Positions 60,091 through 64,000 of a stretch of DNA of 64,000 nucleotides are shown piece after piece. Position numbers and translations under genes: made by a program. The notes beneath the pieces were generated by a model. That model did no database searches. It was given only the letters and a program-made list of their open reading frames with translations, and had not been told where the DNA came from. Source of the stretch: Candidatus Binatia bacterium (GTDB lineage: Bacteria > Desulfobacterota > Binatia > Bin18); NCBI GenBank assembly GCA_951812575.1, contig OX638322.1:310001-374000 (forward strand), in the 5' to 3' direction. Each line of letters starts with the position of its first letter. The first letter of the stretch is position 1.

Positions 60091-61911
60091 ATGTGGCTGA
60101 CCACCGAACGGGCGCGTAACCGTCTGGCGGCTGAAAAGTCCATTTTTTCAGCCGCCATTGATGGAGACATTTCGCTCTGCCTCATTTATCCGAACGAGTA
60201 CGCGGTCGGGATGTCAAATCTGGGTTTCCAGGCTGCCTATAAAATCTTTACCCAACATGAGAGCTGCCGCTGTGAGCGAGCGTTTCTCCCTGACCCGGAC
60301 GAGGCCGCCGCGCTGCGACGGACGGGTGCGCCGCTCGCCTCGCTCGAGACCCAACGACCCCTGGCCGATTTTGAAATCCTGGCTTTCTCGATTTCGTTTG
60401 AAACGGACTATCTGCATATCCTTGATATGCTGGCGGCCGCGCATATTCCGCTCCGGGCCGCGGAACGGACTCCGCACCATCCCCTGGTTATTGCCGGCGG
60501 ACCAGCAACCTTTCTCAACCCCGAGCCTATTGCCGATTTTATTGATCTGTTCCTGATCGGTGAAGGTGAGGAAATGATCCCAGAATTTCTGGAGCGCTAC
60601 GCGTCGCTGGAGCGGGAGACGAACGACCCGGCGCTGCGCTTGCAGGCGCTCAGTCCCATAGCCGGCGCCTATGTGCCGGCCTTGTTCCATCCCGCGTATG
60701 ATGAAACTGGGCATCTGGCCCAGGTGACTCGTGTTACCCCGCCTGCCCAGACTTCTCATACAGACCATACCGTGTCGGCGTGCAGCCCTGAGCCGAGGGT
60801 ACAGCGTCGCTTAGTCATGGATTTGGACGCCTATCCAACGACGTCGCAGCTCCTGACCCAGGAAACCGTCTTTGGCGATATGTTTCTCATTGAGGCGAGT
60901 CGAGGCTGTGAGTGGGGCTGTCGGTTTTGTGCAGCCGGCTTTATGTATCGACCCGTCCGCTATCGCAGTACGGCAGCCTTAACACAACAAGCGACGCAAG
61001 GCTTACAGGAACGACAGACCATTGGCCTGATTGGAGCGGAGATGGCCAGCCAGCCGGGCATTGCCAGCCTGTGCGAGTTTATTGGTCAGGCCGGTGGCCG
61101 CGCATCTCCGTCCTCCTTAAAAGCCGATGTGATCACCCAGGATTTGGCACGCGCGATTGGACGCAATAATACTCATTCGGTCACCGTCGCACCGGAAGCG
61201 GGTTCGGAGCGGATGCGCCGGGTGATTAATAAGAACCTCACCGAGCCGGAGATCCTGCGCGCAACAGAGCTGTTAGTCGGTGGAGGGGTACAAGCCCTCA
61301 AGCTGTACTTCATGCTGGGCCTGCCAACCGAGACCCAGGACGATGTTGATGCCATTGCCGCGCTGACGCAGGAAATTCACAGCCGGTTTTGCGGCAAACG
61401 GGCCAAGATTGGAAGGATTACCTTATCGATCAATGCCTTTGTACCCAAGCCGTGGACCCCGCTTCAGTGGGAGCCTATGGAAGAACTCCCTGCCCTCCGG
61501 CGCAAGATGGCACGCTTGCAGAAACAACTTGCTCGTCTGCCGCGCGTGACGGTCGATATCGAGTCGCCGAGGGAGGCATACTACCAGACTGTCCTTTCAC
61601 GTGGAGACCGGCGTGTCGGTCAGCTACTGCTCGATATCCACATACACGGGGGCGATTGGTGGAGCGTGGTCCAACGCTGGCGGCGTGAGGCAAAACGCCG
61701 GCCCGGCGCCCCCCTCGATTCCGCTCAGGACAGGCCCAATCCCGACTTTTTTGTTCACCGCCGATATGACTCGGAGGAGCGGCTGCCCTGGGATTTTATC
61801 GATCACGGGGTGGACAAACACTATCTGTGGGTCGAATGGCGTAAGGCCATACTGGAACGGCAAACGCCACCGTGTGATGTGACCTCGTGCCAGAGTTGCT
61901 CCGCGTGTTAG
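60091..61911 (+). CDS. B12-binding-domain radical SAM protein (TIGR03960-like)
   Basis: 606 residues. The N-terminal part (YAVGMSNLGFQAAYKIFTQH ... EIIL-type blocks) resembles a B12-binding region, and the radical SAM cluster is C-x-x-x-C-x-x-C in SRGCEWGCRFCAAGFMYRP. Further motifs: VTVAPEAGSERMRRVINKNL and LKLYFMLGLPTETQDDVDAI. The C-terminal DFFVHRRYDSEERLPWDFID-HGVDKHYL is typical of the family, which is often adjacent to a TIGR03936 partner that is absent here. Function is unknown; tRNA or metabolite modification is speculation. An LDSAQDR segment at about residues 544-550 resembles a dispersed-repeat insert. Confidence 0.85.
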   Translation: MWLTTERARNRLAAEKSIFSAAIDGDISLCLIYPNEYAVGMSNLGFQAAYKIFTQHESCRCERAFLPDPDEAAALRRTGAPLASLETQRPLADFEILAFSISFETDYLHILDMLAAAHIPLRAAERTPHHPLVIAGGPATFLNPEPIADFIDLFLIGEGEEMIPEFLERYASLERETNDPALRLQALSPIAGAYVPALFHPAYDETGHLAQVTRVTPPAQTSHTDHTVSACSPEPRVQRRLVMDLDAYPTTSQLLTQETVFGDMFLIEASRGCEWGCRFCAAGFMYRPVRYRSTAALTQQATQGLQERQTIGLIGAEMASQPGIASLCEFIGQAGGRASPSSLKADVITQDLARAIGRNNTHSVTVAPEAGSERMRRVINKNLTEPEILRATELLVGGGVQALKLYFMLGLPTETQDDVDAIAALTQEIHSRFCGKRAKIGRITLSINAFVPKPWTPLQWEPMEELPALRRKMARLQKQLARLPRVTVDIESPREAYYQTVLSRGDRRVGQLLLDIHIHGGDWWSVVQRWRREAKRRPGAPLDSAQDRPNPDFFVHRRYDSEERLPWDFIDHGVDKHYLWVEWRKAILERQTPPCDVTSCQSCSAC

Positions 61912-61927
61912 CCAGAGGGCACGAGCG

Positions 61928-62314
61928 ATGATTTTTGGCATTGGCAATGACCTGGCCGAGGTTGATCGCATCCGGACCGCGCTCGAACGCCCCCGAACGG
62001 GGCGGCGCTTCCGCGAGCGCGTCTTCACTACCGGTGAGCAGGCTTATTGCGAGCGCCGGGGGAAAGGCAAGTATCAGAGTTATGCCGCGCGCTTTGCGGC
62101 CAAAGAAGCCACAATGAAAGCCCTGGGTCGCGGCTGGGGCCACGCCGTTGGCTGGCGTGATGTTGAGGTCGTGCGACAGCGTGGCTCACGTCCCGAGATT
62201 GTCCTGCATGGCAAGGCAAAAGCGTTCGCTGCCGAGCACCATATCCGCCGTTTTCACCTGGCACTAACCCACACGGCGACATTAGCCGAAGCTCAGGTTA
62301 TGGCCGAGTTATAA
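61928..62314 (+). CDS. acpS: Holo-[acyl-carrier-protein] synthase
   Basis: 128 residues. FGIGNDLAEVDRIRTALER (Mg-binding D8), RFAAKEATMKALGRGW (Mg/catalytic Glu, CoA binding) and LTHTATLAEAQVM at the end. It transfers 4'-phosphopantetheine from CoA to acyl carrier protein. ATG 61928 with a weak upstream site; 16 bases after the radical SAM gene, so likely co-transcribed. Converges with pdhC across 43 bases. Confidence 0.93.
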   Translation: MIFGIGNDLAEVDRIRTALERPRTGRRFRERVFTTGEQAYCERRGKGKYQSYAARFAAKEATMKALGRGWGHAVGWRDVEVVRQRGSRPEIVLHGKAKAFAAEHHIRRFHLALTHTATLAEAQVMAEL

Positions 62315-62357
62315 GAAGTTGGAGGGGCGCGGTCGTCGCCCCCCTCTGCTCGACCCG

Positions 62358-63575
62358 TTACCTCGTGTCGAGTGAAACCCTGTTCCCGTGGGCCAGCAGG
62401 TCGGCCACGGTCTGGAGAAACGCCCCGGCCGGAGCCCCGTCTATCACGCGGTGATCGAACGTCAGGCTCAAGACCATCATCGAACGCCTGGTGACCTCGC
62501 CGCGATAGATCACCGGTTTTTCAACGATCCGACCGACGCCGAGAATGCCGGACTGCGGGGCATTGATGATGGGAGTAAAGGCATCAACGCCGTACATACC
62601 CAGGTTGGAGACGGTAAACGTTCCACCCGATACTTCTTCGAGCTTGAGCTGACTGGCGCGGGCCTTCTCGGCTAAGGTCTTGGCCTCTGCAGCAATATCT
62701 TTGAGCGATTTTTTGTCCGCATCCCGGACGACCGGAACAATCAAGCCCTCGTCCAGAGCCACCGCCAAGCCCACGTGGATGTCGTTGTGCACATGGATGA
62801 TATTCCCTTCGAGGGAGGCGTTCATGCGCGGGTGCTGCCTGAGGGCATGGGCACAGGCCTGCACAATAAAATCGGTATACGTGACGTTGAATTCCTGGCG
62901 GACTTCTTGACGACGATCGATCAACTGCGTGACATCGGCTTCTGTACTGATGGTGAGCTGAGCACTGCCCTGAAGGCTCTGATGCATGCGCTCGGCAATC
63001 ACTTTTCGCATGCCGCGTAACGGAATGTCTTCCGCCGCGGCCGGCGTCGCGGTTGGTGCCGGTGGTGGAGCAGCTTGACCTCCACTATCAATAGTTTTCT
63101 GCACATCTTCGCGGGTGATCCGACCGCGCGGACCAGTCCCGGCCACGCCGGAGAGATCAATGCTATGTTCTTTTGCCAGCTTCCGGGCAGCGGGCGTGAC
63201 AGGCACGCGGCCACGCTTCTCTTGCGGCGCCGGAGACGGCGCGGAAGTAGCCACTGGAGCAGGCTCGGGCGGGGCAGCTGCCGGAGCGGCGGCCGGCGCG
63301 TCTGCGTAGCGTGCGGCGACTTCAGCCACCTCCTCGCCCGCTTCCGCGATAATGGCGACGGGCAGCCCGACTCCGACCACGGCTTCGACCGCATACAGCA
63401 ATTTGGCGACCGTTCCATCCGCGGACGCTTCGACTTCATACAGCACTTTTTCGGTTTCGACCTCAAACAGGGCTTCACCAGTTTTTATGGCATCGCCCTC
63501 GGATTTGAACCATTGTTGGATCGTGCCCTCGGTCATAGTCAGACCGAACTTTGGCATTACGACTTCTACGGCCAC
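62358..63575 (-). CDS. pdhC: Dihydrolipoamide acetyltransferase (E2 of a 2-oxoacid dehydrogenase)
   Basis: 405 residues: one lipoyl domain (lipoyl lysine K43 in VETEKVLYEVEA), an Ala/Pro linker, the E1/E3-binding domain (VPVTPAARKLAKEHSIDLSG), and the catalytic domain with HRVIDGAPAGAFLQ (active His and Asp). It belongs to the pyruvate or acetoin dehydrogenase class. The gene follows E1-beta at 63619, so the operon runs leftward from outside the window. Which 2-oxoacid is used is not settled by sequence. Confidence 0.92.
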   Translation of the reverse strand: MAVEVVMPKFGLTMTEGTIQQWFKSEGDAIKTGEALFEVETEKVLYEVEASADGTVAKLLYAVEAVVGVGLPVAIIAEAGEEVAEVAARYADAPAAAPAAAPPEPAPVATSAPSPAPQEKRGRVPVTPAARKLAKEHSIDLSGVAGTGPRGRITREDVQKTIDSGGQAAPPPAPTATPAAAEDIPLRGMRKVIAERMHQSLQGSAQLTISTEADVTQLIDRRQEVRQEFNVTYTDFIVQACAHALRQHPRMNASLEGNIIHVHNDIHVGLAVALDEGLIVPVVRDADKKSLKDIAAEAKTLAEKARASQLKLEEVSGGTFTVSNLGMYGVDAFTPIINAPQSGILGVGRIVEKPVIYRGEVTRRSMMVLSLTFDHRVIDGAPAGAFLQTVADLLAHGNRVSLDTR

Positions 63576-63618
63576 AGGTGTATCCTTTCTTTCCTCAGAA
63601 GCTGAGGCGGAGGGAAGC

Positions 63619-64000
63619 TTACCCCAGCATCTCCTTGACAGTCGCGGAAATCTTCTTGTCGTTGGGAAGAATGAATTTTTCTAACGGGGGGCTGAACGGG
63701 ACCGGGACATCTGGAGCCGCCAAGCGCTTGACCGGGGCGTCCAGGGAGTCGAAACCCTTATCTGCAATGACGGCCGAGATTTCTGCTGCCGCGCCGCACC
63801 GCAGATGGCCCTCATCAACCACCAAGACGTTATGCGTCTTGGCCACGGAGGAGAGGATCGTCTCTTCGTCCAGCGGAATCAGACTGCGCGGGTCTATGAC
63901 TTCAGCAGAAATGCCATCCTCTTCCAGCGCTTTTGCGGCCTTGAGCGCTTGGGAGACCATATAGCCGATCGCAACAATGGTGACGTCTGAGCCTTCGCGT
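63619..64000 (-). CDS. pdhB: 2-oxoacid dehydrogenase E1 beta subunit, C-terminal part
   Basis: Frame open to the window edge; about 126 residues of the C-terminal domain are visible: REGSDVTIVAIGYMVSQALK, SAEVIDPRSLIPLDEETILS, NVLVVDEGHLRCGAAAEISA and VKRLAAPDVPVPFSPPLEKF, the classic TPP-enzyme E1-beta signature. The N-terminal pyrimidine-binding half lies beyond 64000. Forms the E1 heterotetramer with a PdhA expected further upstream. 43 bases before pdhC. Confidence 0.92.
   Translation of the reverse strand, partial: REGSDVTIVAIGYMVSQALKAAKALEEDGISAEVIDPRSLIPLDEETILSSVAKTHNVLVVDEGHLRCGAAAEISAVIADKGFDSLDAPVKRLAAPDVPVPFSPPLEKFILPNDKKISATVKEMLG

Noticed and set aside
1..64000. CRISPR array, tRNA, rRNA, prophage
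   Set aside because: No regularly spaced direct repeats, cloverleaf-like sequence, conserved rRNA segments or phage structural genes were recognised by eye.

Overview
The window is a chromosomal segment of moderately high GC from a Gram-negative-type bacterium. The 3' third is a division and cell wall (dcw) cluster in Gram-negative order (mraZ to ftsZ). It has a meso-diaminopimelate type MurE, a PASTA-tailed FtsI and an FtsZ tail ending in a PxFLRK-type peptide. The rest is rich in Baeyer-Villiger monooxygenases, luciferase-like (LLM) oxidoreductases, amidohydrolase-2 proteins and acyl-CoA dehydrogenases. That mix fits deltaproteobacteria-like or uncultured lineages such as Tectomicrobia/Entotheonella or Binatota. 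The placement is inference only; no rRNA gene is present.

Layout. 1-9 kb: amidohydrolase fragment, alpha/beta hydrolase-like protein, amine oxidase, LLM oxidoreductases, two tandem limonene-epoxide-hydrolase-like genes, then a decayed patch (solo IS end, truncated SIR2-like gene, HigBA-type pair, LLM and PIN remnants). 9-13.4 kb: a NIPSNAP gene beside a selenoprotein candidate of the AhpD family, and a translationally coupled trio with a phosphotransferase-like protein. 13.4-30.3 kb: catabolic genes (three BVMOs, Rieske oxygenase, GPH transporter, amidohydrolase, CadI-like VOC protein, esterase, PhyH dioxygenase), interrupted by a PIN/RHH toxin-antitoxin pair and a dead IS5-family element. 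30.5-37 kb: RNA-binding protein and a six-gene minus-strand run (LLM, lipoprotein, amidohydrolase, two acyl-CoA dehydrogenases, exported protein). 37-43 kb: histidine phosphatase, flippase-like membrane protein, and a serine/purine set (aminotransferase, serA, purA). 43-60 kb: the dcw cluster, without murF, behind a clear promoter and MraZ boxes. 60-64 kb: radical SAM protein, acpS and pyruvate dehydrogenase E2/E1-beta genes.

Two observations stand out. First, the AhpD-like gene at 9499-10071 has an in-frame TGA where the second redox cysteine of CxxCxxxH belongs. A bacterial SECIS-like hairpin with a GGUC-containing loop follows at the right distance, so this is very probably a CxxU selenoprotein. 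Second, a family of roughly 50-56 bp palindromic elements with 16-18 bp arms occurs five times. Four copies lie in frame inside protein-coding genes (a histidine phosphatase, rsmH, ftsQ, ftsA). Three of these are read in the same frame and encode a shared peptide pattern. This resembles the protein-invading palindromic elements known from Rickettsia.

No CRISPR array, tRNA, rRNA or prophage was recognised.
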